Shown: positions 45,921 through 54,589 of the stretch, in pieces | How the letters are laid out: every line of letters starts with the position of its first letter | Position numbering within the stretch: position 1 is the first letter of the stretch | NCBI RefSeq assembly: GCF_009650095.1 | Contig: NZ_CP045915.1 | Span: 1,984,001-2,048,000, forward strand | DNA length: 64,000 nt | DNA from: Gracilibacillus salitolerans | GTDB taxonomy: Bacteria; Bacillota; Bacilli; Bacillales; Amphibacillaceae | Direction: 5' to 3' | Position numbers and translations under genes: made by a program | Notes under the pieces: generated by a model | Database searches by the model: none | What the model was told of the DNA's origin: nothing | Seen by the model: only the letters and a program-made list of their open reading frames with translations

Positions 45921-46864
45921 CTTTCCCATCGTTTTAAATGTGGATAGGGATCAAATGACCATTCTGTTTTTCCGTTATCTTTATATAAACCATAATGTAA
46001 ATGTGGTGGGAATTTTCCAGAGGTTCCTGGAGGGCCATAACCGGAAGAACCGACAGACCCGATGGTTTGCCCTGCTTCCACGATATCTCCAATCTCCAAC
46101 CCATCAGCAAATCCATTTAAATGTGCGTAGTAATGGTATCTGTTGTATATATCACGAATACCAATTCGCCAGCCACCAAATCTATTCCACCCTTTAAGCT
46201 CTATAACACCAAAAGTAGTAGCTCTTACGGGTGTTCCATAACCAGCAAATATGTCGGTACCTTCATGAATTCTTCTTCCGCCGAATCCTCTAGCGTCACC
46301 CCATGTGTTATGGTAAGTGTAATTGTAACCTTTAGGTATTGGAAAGGCTGTATCGTCAAGACTGATTTTTTGATAGGTTTTAAACAAGCGGGCATAGTTC
46401 ATAATAGATAAAACCGTTAATTCTCGATGGTAATAATTCCAAAGTGCCGTTCGAATATCTTGATCCGAATGTCCATATTGTTGAAGATAATGGGCCATTG
46501 TATATAAAATATCATATTCATTGGTATGGTCAGCTATCTGATCCCCGTCACCATCTCGTCCAATACCATTAAAGAATTCGAGTACACTTTCATCTGTTGG
46601 TTCGTTGGACGGTGTAAGTCCATACCATTTTTGTTCAGGGATATTGATCATAATTAAGGAATTGTCATCTGATTGATCGGAATTAATATTGGATTCATAA
46701 CGGTTAATAGCTGCTAAATAATACCAAGGTATTAAAGTGATAGCTTCCATTTGTTTATATAGACTGATTTTTTCTTCATCAATATCCACATTTTCTTCTG
46801 CGTGTGCTATAGTAGAAAGAAGAAAAAAACTTGTGAATGTTAATAATAAGTAACGCTGAATCAA
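45908..46864 (-). CDS. lytH: Sporulation L-Ala-D-Glu endopeptidase LytH (M23 family)
   Basis: A 318-residue secreted M23 metallopeptidase. A signal peptide of about 22 residues ends A-H-A. The N-terminal half (about 25-170) resembles a lysozyme-like region of the LytH/YunA group. The M23 domain follows with the zinc ligands in R-R-I-H-E-G-T-D and H-L-H-Y. In B. subtilis, LytH trims stem peptides in the spore cortex and is made in the mother cell. Synteny with yunB and yutD supports this. Its end overlaps the terminator. Confidence 0.9.
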   Translation of the reverse strand: MIQRYLLLTFTSFFLLSTIAHAEENVDIDEEKISLYKQMEAITLIPWYYLAAINRYESNINSDQSDDNSLIMINIPEQKWYGLTPSNEPTDESVLEFFNGIGRDGDGDQIADHTNEYDILYTMAHYLQQYGHSDQDIRTALWNYYHRELTVLSIMNYARLFKTYQKISLDDTAFPIPKGYNYTYHNTWGDARGFGGRRIHEGTDIFAGYGTPVRATTFGVIELKGWNRFGGWRIGIRDIYNRYHYYAHLNGFADGLEIGDIVEAGQTIGSVGSSGYGPPGTSGKFPPHLHYGLYKDNGKTEWSFDPYPHLKRWESKNP

Positions 46865-46984
46865 AGGATATAGCCTCCCTAGTTAATTTTTCAGTTGGAT
46901 ACCGTTAGTTTAGGTTATAAACTTTGATTTCATGCTAGTAACTTTTGTTAAATTTGAATATTGCGAAAAAAGGTGTGAAATATA

Positions 46985-47260
46985 GTGGTTGAAGTACAAG
47001 GTCATCGTTATGAAGTCATTAAGGACTATGGTAATGGATTTGAGGAAAAAGCATTTAAGGAAAGATATACAGATATTTTAAGTAAATATGATTTTATTGT
47101 AGGGGACTGGGGTTATGAACAACTTCGTCTCAAAGGGTTTTATGATGATCAAAATCCAAAAGCGTCTTTTGATACTAAAATTAGTACCTGTGAAGATTAT
47201 TTATACGAATATTGTAATTTTGGATGCCGCTTTTTTATTGTTAAACAAATGGAAAACTAA
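46985..47260 (+). CDS. yutD: YutD family protein
   Basis: A 91-residue YutD-like protein of unknown function. The family pattern Y-D-F-I-V-G-D-W-G-Y-E-Q-L-R-L-K-G-F-Y-D is present. It has three Cys residues near the end (E-D-Y-L-Y-E-Y-C-N-F-G-C). The start is GTG at 46985 with a weak AAAGGTG site. It diverges from lytH as in B. subtilis. Confidence 0.88.
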   Translation: MVEVQGHRYEVIKDYGNGFEEKAFKERYTDILSKYDFIVGDWGYEQLRLKGFYDDQNPKASFDTKISTCEDYLYEYCNFGCRFFIVKQMEN

Positions 47261-47282
47261 CACATTTCAATGTGTTAGTTTT
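47253..47282. terminator. Bidirectional terminator between yutD and the DUF3055 gene
   Basis: AAAACTAACACA / TGTGTTAGTTTT, 12 bp perfect, loop of six. It contains the yutD stop codon and reaches the stop codon of the convergent gene. Confidence 0.88.
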
Positions 47283-47556
47283 CATTCAATAATGGTTTGA
47301 TGAATACCCGGAAATCCTCTGCTTCCATTTCATTGAATTGGAAAGCATGTTCCACATAATAACTTTCTTTAATTTTGTCAATATTTATACGTGAGTATTT
47401 ATTCGTATTAAGGTCTACTACAAGACAGTCATCTCCAAATGCAGGAGAAGATATAACCGCAAGATCAAACCTTTCCATGTCTCCTTTAAAACTAACAAAA
47501 CGTGTAGTACTTTGTTCGGTTTCATTTTTGATAAATCCTACTTTTCCATCCCTCAT
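47275..47556 (-). CDS. DUF3055 (SAV0927-like) family protein
   Basis: A 93-residue protein with T-R-F-V-S-F-K-G-D-x-x-R-F-D-L-A-V-I-S-S and E-M-E-A-E-D-F-R-V-F near the end, the layout of the DUF3055 family. The function is unknown. I chose the ATG at 47556, which has AGGGAG nearby. It is convergent with yutD and shares a terminator. Confidence 0.75.
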   Translation of the reverse strand: MRDGKVGFIKNETEQSTTRFVSFKGDMERFDLAVISSPAFGDDCLVVDLNTNKYSRINIDKIKESYYVEHAFQFNEMEAEDFRVFIKPLLNEN

Positions 47557-47915
47557 CAAATCACTCCCTATTCCAGATTATAGCCATTTCTTCTTTTTCT
47601 GTAAATTATTTAAAGAACAGCTGATAAAAAATTTTTATCACACCATTGTCATGTACTACGAAGTAACTCTTTTACTTCCTTGCACCGAGGAAGCTTACTA
47701 AGAGACAGCTACACTAAAGAGAATTTTCATTAGTTCGCATTTTGTTTTTGGATATTTTACTGTAGTGTATGAACTTTATGGAAAGTTGAAACATACTTAT
47801 TTGCTTTTTATTCAATCTTATTCAACCATATAAACGGGATTTATCACTAACGAGATCGGTTATATTATGGTATCATATAGTTAGAACGTTGTTTTGAACT
47901 GTAGGGGGATTAGTG
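47557..47915 (+). other. Gene-free stretch before yutE
   Basis: About 355 bp. Two small hairpins (GAAGTAA / TTACTTC and CTTCCT / AGGAAG, 47658-47694) form a cluster whose function is unknown. AGGGGG at 47903 serves yutE. Nothing else is evident. Confidence 0.5.
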
Positions 47916-48356
47916 GTGTATTTTGTTGATATGAGAAAAATGAATGAAACATTAGATTATTTTGATCAAACATTAACGTTAGTGAAAGAAAATAAATTTC
48001 AATCATCTATTGAACACATGGCGTTAGAGCGAATAACACATCTATTAATCGAATGTATCTTAGATGTAGGAAATATGATGATCGATGGATTTATCATGCG
48101 TGACCCAGGAAGTTATCTAGACATCATTCATATCTTAGTTGATGAAACTGTTATTCCAGAAAATGAAAATCGCGCATATGAAACAATTATAGGGTTGCGA
48201 AAAACACTTGTTCAGGACTATAAACAAATCGAACACGAACAATTACAATCTGTTTTAGATGAAAATATAGAAACACTTAATAAATTCAGTACGCACATTC
48301 GTACCTACTTAGCAACGGAAATGGGTGTAGCAAATACATTTACAAACAATGAGTGA
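47916..48356 (+). CDS. yutE: DUF86/HepT-like protein YutE
   Basis: A 146-residue protein of the HepT/DUF86 group. The HepT ribonuclease motif R-x4-H-x-Y appears here as R95-K-T-L-V-Q-D-Y102, so the His is a Gln. No MNT-type nucleotidyltransferase antitoxin gene is next to it. Other landmarks are E-R-I-T-H-L-L-I-E-C-I-L-D-V-G-N and F-I-M-R-D-P-G-S-Y. I chose the GTG at 47916, with AGGGGG seven bases upstream. A toxin role is doubtful. Confidence 0.82.
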   Translation: MYFVDMRKMNETLDYFDQTLTLVKENKFQSSIEHMALERITHLLIECILDVGNMMIDGFIMRDPGSYLDIIHILVDETVIPENENRAYETIIGLRKTLVQDYKQIEHEQLQSVLDENIETLNKFSTHIRTYLATEMGVANTFTNNE

Positions 48357-48377
48357 GTCAGAAAGGGAGGGATAACG

Positions 48378-49004
48378 GTGGCAAAACGATCTGTGAAAGA
48401 AAAAGTTGTGGATTTATTGAAGAAAGAAAAAGCATTGACCGTGTCCCAATTACTAAGCCATTTTTCTATTTCTGATATAGCTCTTAGAAGACACCTGAAA
48501 ACGTTGGAACGAGAAGGAACATTAGAAGCTAAAACGGTTAAGCAAGAAATTGGTCGTCCTTTTTTACAATATTGTTTAACGGAAAAGGCACAGAAAAATT
48601 TCACACAACACTATGAACAATTGTCAGTAAGTATGCTGGATAGATTGGAAAAGCAATTTGGTAAAGACTTTGTGGAAGCTTTAATAACTGAATGGACAGA
48701 AGACCGTATGGAGTGCTATAAACAACAATTGTTACCATACAAAAACCTGCCGGACAAAATGGAGCAACTTTTAACCATTCAAAAACAAGAAGGATATATG
48801 TCTTCCTTAAAACAAATCGATCCTCAGCGCTTTCAACTAGAGCAATACCATTGTCCAATTTATTCTGTTGCATGTAACTATAAAGCAGCATGTCATACAG
48901 AAGAATTGGTTTTTCAAGAGTTATTACCAAATGCAAAAGTCAAAATGAATAGTTGTATTGCTGCGGGAGAGCAGTGTTGTAGCTTTTTAATAGAGGAGAA
49001 ATAA
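48378..49004 (+). CDS. SufR-like winged-helix transcriptional regulator
   Basis: A 208-residue DeoR/ArsR-type helix-turn-helix protein. The DNA-binding domain (about 5-65) has L-L-S-H-F-S-I-S-D-I-A-L-R-R-H-L. The C-terminal part carries six Cys (159, 166, 172, 193, 200, 201), in the order seen in SufR-type regulators that hold an Fe-S cluster, although the spacing C-x12-C-x20-C-x6-C is not the classical one. It starts at GTG 48378 with GGGAGGG. It precedes the molybdenum cofactor genes. Target genes are unknown. Confidence 0.8.
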   Translation: MAKRSVKEKVVDLLKKEKALTVSQLLSHFSISDIALRRHLKTLEREGTLEAKTVKQEIGRPFLQYCLTEKAQKNFTQHYEQLSVSMLDRLEKQFGKDFVEALITEWTEDRMECYKQQLLPYKNLPDKMEQLLTIQKQEGYMSSLKQIDPQRFQLEQYHCPIYSVACNYKAACHTEELVFQELLPNAKVKMNSCIAAGEQCCSFLIEEK

Positions 49005-49027
49005 GCCTTTTTTTCTTTTAACACCAG

Positions 49028-49045
49028 TTGTGATGTATCTCACAA
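49028..49045 (+). promoter_or_regulatory. Fnr/Crp-type operator before moaA
   Basis: TTGTGATGTATCTCACAA is a perfect 18-base dyad with six central bases, matching TGTGA-N6-TCACA, the B. subtilis Fnr site. It lies about 73 bases before the moaA start, leaving room for an activated promoter with a -10 near 49068. The fnr gene is at 53613-54341. Confidence 0.85.
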
Positions 49046-49109
49046 TGATTTTTAATACATTATGTTTTACTAAATATAGATAAATTCTCAAGAAACGGGG
49101 CGATTCATC

Positions 49110-50126
49110 ATGCAACAGTCAGCCATAACAGATAAATTTGGTCGAGCGCTACAAGATTTGCGGATCTCTGTGACAGATCGTTGCAATTTTCGTTGTCGTT
49201 ACTGTATGCCAAGAGAGATCTTCGGAAAGGATTTTGCTTTTTTACCAAAAGAACACTTATTAAGCTTTGAAGAAATCGAGCGATTAACAAAGGTATTTTT
49301 AAACTTAGGTGTTCGTAAAATCCGCTTAACCGGTGGGGAACCATTATTAAGGCGTGAAATTACTACTTTAATCGAGCGATTATCCAAATTGGAGGGCTTG
49401 CAAGATATTGGTCTAACGACGAATGCTGTTTTGCTTGGAAAGATGGCAGCGGATCTCAAAAAAGCTGGATTAAATCGTGTTAATGTTAGTCTAGATGCGA
49501 TCGATGATGACACATTTATGAAGATAAACGACAGTAAAGTCCGTACTCAGCCTGTGATCGACAGTATTATTAAGGCGAAAGAAACGGGATTAGGTGTAAA
49601 AGTGAATATGGTAGTAAAAAAAGGGATGAATGACCATCAAGTGGTACCGATGGCTAAGTTCTTTAAAGAGCGTGGTGTAACTTTACGCTTTATTGAATTT
49701 ATGGACGTTGGTCAGACGAACGGCTGGGACTTTCAACATGTAGTAACAAAAAAAGAGATGTATGATGAAATTTCAGAACAATTTGAATTAGAATCAATTG
49801 ATCCCGCTTATTTCGGTGAGGTGGCAAAACGCTATCGCTATAAAGGGACAAATACAGAAGTAGGATTTATCACATCCGTATCGGAATCATTTTGTTCTTC
49901 TTGTACAAGAGCAAGAATTGCAGCAGATGGTCACTTTTTCACTTGTTTATTTGCAGGAGAAGGCTTGAACTTGAAAGATATATTACGTAGTGGAGCAACG
50001 GATGAAGAAGTAACAGATACGATTGTTTCGCGTTGGAAATATCGTGATGATCGTTATTCAGATGAACGAACAGAAGAAACTGCCAAAAACCGTAAGAAGA
50101 TAGAAATGTCTTATATTGGTGGTTAA
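49110..50126 (+). CDS. moaA: GTP 3',8-cyclase MoaA
   Basis: A 338-residue radical SAM enzyme that starts molybdopterin synthesis from GTP. The N-terminal cluster is C25-x3-C29-x2-C32 (C-N-F-R-C-R-Y-C). The second cluster is in the C-terminal part (F-C-S-S-C then C after 13 residues), and the protein ends with the functional Gly-Gly. The product needs MoaC, which is not encoded here. First gene after the Fnr box, with GGGG upstream of ATG. Confidence 0.96.
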   Translation: MQQSAITDKFGRALQDLRISVTDRCNFRCRYCMPREIFGKDFAFLPKEHLLSFEEIERLTKVFLNLGVRKIRLTGGEPLLRREITTLIERLSKLEGLQDIGLTTNAVLLGKMAADLKKAGLNRVNVSLDAIDDDTFMKINDSKVRTQPVIDSIIKAKETGLGVKVNMVVKKGMNDHQVVPMAKFFKERGVTLRFIEFMDVGQTNGWDFQHVVTKKEMYDEISEQFELESIDPAYFGEVAKRYRYKGTNTEVGFITSVSESFCSSCTRARIAADGHFFTCLFAGEGLNLKDILRSGATDEEVTDTIVSRWKYRDDRYSDERTEETAKNRKKIEMSYIGG

Positions 50127-50143
50127 AGAGAGGATTGTATCAG

Positions 50144-51157
50144 ATGTCAGTAATGAATAGATATCATCGGCAAATGCTCTTTCAAGGAATTGGTCAAGAA
50201 GGACAAGCCCAATTGCTATCGAAACAAGTTTTAATAATAGGCTGTGGTGCTCTTGGATCCTCATCAGCTGAGATGCTGACACGAGCAGGTGTAGGCGAGA
50301 TTACTATCATCGATCGTGATTACGTGGAATGGACTAACCTTCAGCGCCAACATCTATTTACAGAAGAGGATGTTTATCAACAAACACCAAAAGCAATAGC
50401 TGCAGCCAGAAAACTAAAAAAAATCAATAGTGACATAAATATTCACCCTGTAGTGATAGATGCAACAGCAGAGAATCTCGCTAGCTATGTGCAACATGCA
50501 GATGTTGTGATTGATGCAACAGATAATTTTGATACACGCTTTTTAATCAATGACCTTGCACATAAATGTAGGAAACCATGGATTTTTGGCGCATGTGTAG
50601 GCAGTTCAGGTATGACATTTACGATAATACCAGGGCAGACGCCATGCCTTGATTGCTTATTAAAAGTTACACCTATGTTCGGTGCGACCTGTGATGCGGT
50701 TGGAGTGATAGGGCCTGCAGTGCAAATGGTAGTGACGCACCAGACAACAGAAGCGTTAAAACTGTTAATCGATGCGAAAGAAAAAATAAATAGTAAATTG
50801 ATTATTTTTGATTTATGGAATAATCATTATCAGACAATCGATGTCAGTCGTGCGAAACGACCAAATTGCTCCAGTTGTGGTGAGGAACCAACTTATCCTA
50901 GTTTATCTTATCATGGCAGAACAAAGACTGAGGTTCTCTGTGGCAGAAATACAGTACAAATTCGTGGTAAACAATATTCACTGGAACTACTGGAGTCAAA
51001 GCTTGCTGATTATGGTGAAGTAAAAGTAAACCCGTTTTTAGTTTCAGTCGATATCGATGAAAAAAGGTTGGTATTTTTCCAAGATGGTCGAACCTTTGTC
51101 CACGGTACAAATTCGATAGAGGACGCTAAAAAGTTATATTATCAGATTGTTGGTTAG
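50144..51157 (+). CDS. moeB: MoaD-activating adenylyltransferase MoeB (ThiF family)
   Basis: A 337-residue E1-like enzyme. ATP loop G-C-G-A-L-G-S-S and the zinc ligands C-L-D-C and C-S-S-C are present. It should adenylate the C-terminal Gly-Gly of MoaD. The C-terminal region after the last zinc pair is a short domain, not a full rhodanese. I chose the ATG at 50144, with AGAGAGGA upstream. Confidence 0.93.
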   Translation: MSVMNRYHRQMLFQGIGQEGQAQLLSKQVLIIGCGALGSSSAEMLTRAGVGEITIIDRDYVEWTNLQRQHLFTEEDVYQQTPKAIAAARKLKKINSDINIHPVVIDATAENLASYVQHADVVIDATDNFDTRFLINDLAHKCRKPWIFGACVGSSGMTFTIIPGQTPCLDCLLKVTPMFGATCDAVGVIGPAVQMVVTHQTTEALKLLIDAKEKINSKLIIFDLWNNHYQTIDVSRAKRPNCSSCGEEPTYPSLSYHGRTKTEVLCGRNTVQIRGKQYSLELLESKLADYGEVKVNPFLVSVDIDEKRLVFFQDGRTFVHGTNSIEDAKKLYYQIVG

Positions 51158-51168
51158 GAGCATGCTCT

Positions 51169-52410
51169 ATGTTAAATGAACGTAATCCGATTCCGGTTTT
51201 AGAAGCAATTAAACGAGTTACAACGTATTATAAAAAAGGTGAAACGGAATACACGGCAATAACAAATGCGCATAATCGTGTATTAGCAGAAGATTTAATA
51301 GCGGATCATGATGTGCCGTTATTTGATCGGTCTCCTTATGATGGATATGCCCTACGTTCAGAGGATACAGCAGAAGTCATGGAGAAAACCCCAAAAATAT
51401 TAGAGGTTGTCGGACATATTGGTGCCGGCAGTGTCTACCATAAAAAGATAGAAAACAGCCAAGCGGTTCGTATTATGACAGGTGCCCCGATTCCAGATGG
51501 TGCTGATGCCATTATAATGTTGGAAGATACTACCGCTTTTGAAGAAGACGGAAAATCGTTTGTATCGATTAAGAAAGCCCTTCAGCATCATCAAAATATT
51601 TCGTTTCAAGGAGAAGATGTTACTAAAGGGACAGCATTAGTGAAGAAAGGAACAGTGATAAACCCTGGAATCATTGCCTTACTTGCAACATTCGGTTATG
51701 CACAAGTACCTGTATCTAAAAAGCCTGTGATCGGTGTGATTGCAACAGGAAGTGAATTGGTGGAAGTAGATCAGCCGCTGGAACCAGGGAAGATACGTAA
51801 TAGTAATGCCTATATGATGATAGGTCAATTACAAAGAGCAGGAGCAATACCAAAATATTATGGCTCTCTACCTGATAATTTAGCGGAAAGCCTTAAAAAG
51901 ATTTCAAAAGTGATGCAGGAAGTTGATTTTTTAATTACAACTGGTGGTGTATCTGTAGGTGATTTTGATTTATTGCCAGAGATTTATCAAGAATTAGGTG
52001 CTGATGTTTTATTTAATAAAGTGGCGATGCGTCCTGGCAGTGTCACGACAGTTGCAACTATTAATGATACGTTACTATATGGGTTATCTGGTAACCCTTC
52101 GGCATGTTATGTCGGGTTTGAACTGTTTACAAGACCAATTATTGATTACTTTTTAGCAAAAGAAACCATAGGGATGCAGCAAGAACAAGCAACATTAGCA
52201 GTTGATTTTTTAAAAACAAATCCATTCGATCGTTTTATTCGAGGCCGTTACGAAATTAAAAATGGTCTGCTAGTTACAGAACCAGCAGGTAAAGACAAAT
52301 CAAATATGGTGCATAGTTTAGCGAAGGCGAACTGTTTCATTCAATTACCTGGTGGCACAGAAGGTTATAAAAAAGGTGATCAAGTAACGATTCATTTGTT
52401 AGGAGAATGA
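51169..52410 (+). CDS. moeA: Molybdopterin molybdenumtransferase MoeA
   Basis: A 413-residue MoeA protein with four typical domains. Landmarks are F-D-R-S-P-Y-D-G-Y-A, R-I-M-T-G-A-P-I-P-D-G-A-D, T-T-G-G-V-S-V-G-D-F-D and G-L-S-G-N-P-S-A-C. It inserts molybdate into adenylated molybdopterin. It starts 11 bases after moeB with GGAGC and overlaps none of its neighbours. Confidence 0.96.
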   Translation: MLNERNPIPVLEAIKRVTTYYKKGETEYTAITNAHNRVLAEDLIADHDVPLFDRSPYDGYALRSEDTAEVMEKTPKILEVVGHIGAGSVYHKKIENSQAVRIMTGAPIPDGADAIIMLEDTTAFEEDGKSFVSIKKALQHHQNISFQGEDVTKGTALVKKGTVINPGIIALLATFGYAQVPVSKKPVIGVIATGSELVEVDQPLEPGKIRNSNAYMMIGQLQRAGAIPKYYGSLPDNLAESLKKISKVMQEVDFLITTGGVSVGDFDLLPEIYQELGADVLFNKVAMRPGSVTTVATINDTLLYGLSGNPSACYVGFELFTRPIIDYFLAKETIGMQQEQATLAVDFLKTNPFDRFIRGRYEIKNGLLVTEPAGKDKSNMVHSLAKANCFIQLPGGTEGYKKGDQVTIHLLGE

Positions 52411-52412
52411 GC

Positions 52413-52889
52413 ATGAGAGACAACTTGTTTGAAATTGTAGAAGATCCTATTTCCGTCGAATCATTAATCGAAAAAGTAGAAGATCGTAATGCTGGTGCGA
52501 TTACTACCTTTATCGGTACAGTTCGCGAAATCACGGGTGAAAAAAAGACGGTATATCTCGAGTATCAGGCATATAAACCGATGGCTGAAAAGATGCTTGC
52601 TCAAATCGGAGGGGAAATCAATCAAAAATGGCCTGATACAAAAGTGGCTATTACACACCGGATTGGTTCCCTTGATATCTCAGAAATTGCCGTGGTGATT
52701 GCCGTTTCCTCCCCGCACCGTAAACCGGCATATCAAGCGAATGAATATGCGATTGAACGAATTAAACAGATAGTTCCGATTTGGAAGAAGGAACAATGGG
52801 AAGATGGGGAAGGATGGATCGGTGACCAACAGGAAAATGTTCCATATCCCACAGGGAAACCAGATATAAAGGATGAAGACAATGATTGA
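52413..52889 (+). CDS. moaE: Molybdopterin synthase catalytic subunit MoaE
   Basis: A 158-residue MoaE. G-A-I-T-T-F-I-G-T-V-R, then Y-L-E-Y-Q-A-Y, H-R-I-G-S-L and P-I-W-K-K-E are conserved. It transfers sulfur from MoaD to the cyclic intermediate. I chose the ATG at 52413, seven bases after AGGAG. It overlaps moaD by eight bases. Confidence 0.95.
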   Translation: MRDNLFEIVEDPISVESLIEKVEDRNAGAITTFIGTVREITGEKKTVYLEYQAYKPMAEKMLAQIGGEINQKWPDTKVAITHRIGSLDISEIAVVIAVSSPHRKPAYQANEYAIERIKQIVPIWKKEQWEDGEGWIGDQQENVPYPTGKPDIKDEDND

Positions 52890-53115
52890 AGTATTATTAT
52901 TTGCTCAGTTACAAGAAGAAGCTGGTAAAGATAAAATCCTTTTAGATATAAAAGAAATAACTGTAAAGGAAATCAAACAAACATTGCAAACTCAATTCCA
53001 TTTGAGTCAGATAGAAGAATCGATGGTTGCAGTTAATGAATCTTATGCATTAGAGGGTGACGTGATTCAACCAGGTGACATAGTGGCGATTATTCCGCCG
53101 GTTAGCGGTGGTTAA
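52882..53115 (+). CDS. moaD: Molybdopterin synthase sulfur carrier subunit MoaD
   Basis: A 77-residue ubiquitin-like protein with the essential C-terminal Gly-Gly (P-P-V-S-G-G). I chose the ATG at 52882, eight bases after AAAGGA. MoeB in the same operon should activate it. Confidence 0.93.
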   Translation: MIEVLLFAQLQEEAGKDKILLDIKEITVKEIKQTLQTQFHLSQIEESMVAVNESYALEGDVIQPGDIVAIIPPVSGG

Positions 53116-53116
53116 G

Positions 53117-53593
53117 ATGTATGTTGTACAAGTGGTAGGTTATAAAAATAGTGGAAAGACAACTTTTATTTCACGATGGATTGAATACTTAATGAGTAAA
53201 GATTATCAAGTAGCTACCATTAAGCATCATGGTCATGGCGGTGAACCAGATCAAATACAAGAAACAGACAGTTATCAGCATTTTGAAAGTGGTGCAAAGT
53301 TGACAACGGTTATAGGGGAGAATCAGCTTTTAATTACTGCTGATAAAAATAAACTGCCATTAAAAACACTGTTGTTATTATATCAATCACTGGATATCGA
53401 CATTGTGATTATGGAAGGATACAAGCAGATTCCTTTACCCAAAATTGTTATGCTGAAGAATGCAAAGGATCCACTATTAGAAGAAGTAGAAAATGTGAAG
53501 TATGTGTACAGGGAAAATGCTGAGCAATTATTTAATGAGGTGGAAACCAGCTGGGATGATTTCGAATTTGAAAAGATAAAAACCTTCCTTTAA
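53117..53593 (+). CDS. mobB: Molybdopterin-guanine dinucleotide biosynthesis protein MobB
   Basis: A 158-residue P-loop GTPase with G-Y-K-N-S-G-K-T-T at the start and D-I-V-I-M-E-G-Y-K. It assists MobA in adding GMP to the cofactor. Start ATG at 53117, one base after the moaD stop. Last gene of the moaA-mobB run, with a weak hairpin after it. Confidence 0.93.
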   Translation: MYVVQVVGYKNSGKTTFISRWIEYLMSKDYQVATIKHHGHGGEPDQIQETDSYQHFESGAKLTTVIGENQLLITADKNKLPLKTLLLLYQSLDIDIVIMEGYKQIPLPKIVMLKNAKDPLLEEVENVKYVYRENAEQLFNEVETSWDDFEFEKIKTFL

Positions 53594-53612
53594 CACAAAG
53601 AAAGGTGAACGT

Positions 53613-54341
53613 TTAGTCTATATTACAAACTTCGATGGGACAGTTTTCACAACCTATTTCATCACGTAAAAATTGGATATCTTTGACGATAATATGTCCA
53701 GTTTTTTTCACGTCAACGATATCGAGTTTTCTAAGCTCACTGAGCATCCGGTTGACACTTTCCCTTGTCGTAGCGCAGAAATTTGCAAGTTGCTGGTTTG
53801 TTAAGGCCATTTCAATTAAAATACCTTCGTTTGTTTTGATTCCATAACTATTGGTTAAACGAATTAAAGTACTGTATAAAGCACCTTTTTTCCCATTTAA
53901 AAGCAGGTCGCGAATTTTTGATTGAAAAATGCGCATATGGTTGCTCACCCAACGCATAAATTCAAACGTTAATTTACCATTATCAATGAGGGACTCTTCT
54001 AATTGTTCTCGGTTAATGACTAATACTTCACCTGAGTTAATAACTCGAGCACTTAATAAATATTTAGGATCATCACTAAACAGTGTTAGCTCACCAATCA
54101 TATCATTCGATTTACAGAGTCGTAACGTTAATTCTTTGCCGTCTGCTGTTAACTTTTCGACTTGAATTAATCCTGATTTTAAGATGAAAATTTCATGGGC
54201 GTCCATACCTTCTTGAAACAAAAACGTATCTTTTCTCGTTTTTTTTGTGTGACTGATTGATTCCAGCAATTGCCGTAATTCTTGAGAGATTTGATCTTGA
54301 TGTTGTCGATGCCTTGCAGTTAATTGTTGAGCAGATTGCAT
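53613..54341 (-). CDS. fnr: Anaerobic regulator Fnr (Crp/Fnr family)
   Basis: A 242-residue Crp-Fnr protein with an N-terminal cNMP-like sensor fold and a C-terminal helix-turn-helix (T-R-E-S-V-N-R-M-L-S-E-L-R). The extreme C-terminus has C231-x2-C234-x4-C239 (C-E-N-C-P-I-E-V-C), the position and spacing of the cluster-binding cysteines of B. subtilis Fnr. It should bind an Fe-S cluster and activate genes for nitrate respiration without oxygen. The moaA promoter has a matching box. I chose the ATG at 54341, with GGAGG eight bases upstream. Confidence 0.93.
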   Translation of the reverse strand: MQSAQQLTARHRQHQDQISQELRQLLESISHTKKTRKDTFLFQEGMDAHEIFILKSGLIQVEKLTADGKELTLRLCKSNDMIGELTLFSDDPKYLLSARVINSGEVLVINREQLEESLIDNGKLTFEFMRWVSNHMRIFQSKIRDLLLNGKKGALYSTLIRLTNSYGIKTNEGILIEMALTNQQLANFCATTRESVNRMLSELRKLDIVDVKKTGHIIVKDIQFLRDEIGCENCPIEVCNID

Positions 54342-54589
54342 GTTAGAGCCCTCCATTTACCAGATAATAGTAAGACGCATTTTTTGACTATAAATTATTG
54401 TCCAACTCCATGCCCAGAAACTAGGTGATTTTTCGACGTGCATTGTTTTTCAAACGGGCACTTGCGCTTTTCTTAACTATTTACTATCATTGTAGCATGA
54501 TTACAAGTAAATAATTATAGAAAATAAAAACAATTTCGTGAAAGAATTTTGACTATTTTGTGAAGAAGTGAACGAGAGGTGTAGTTTCG

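Noticed and set aside
54360..54589. Second Fnr box in the fnr-mobA intergenic region
   Set aside because: Two GTGA words occur (54538, 54560) but no matching TCAC at the right distance.
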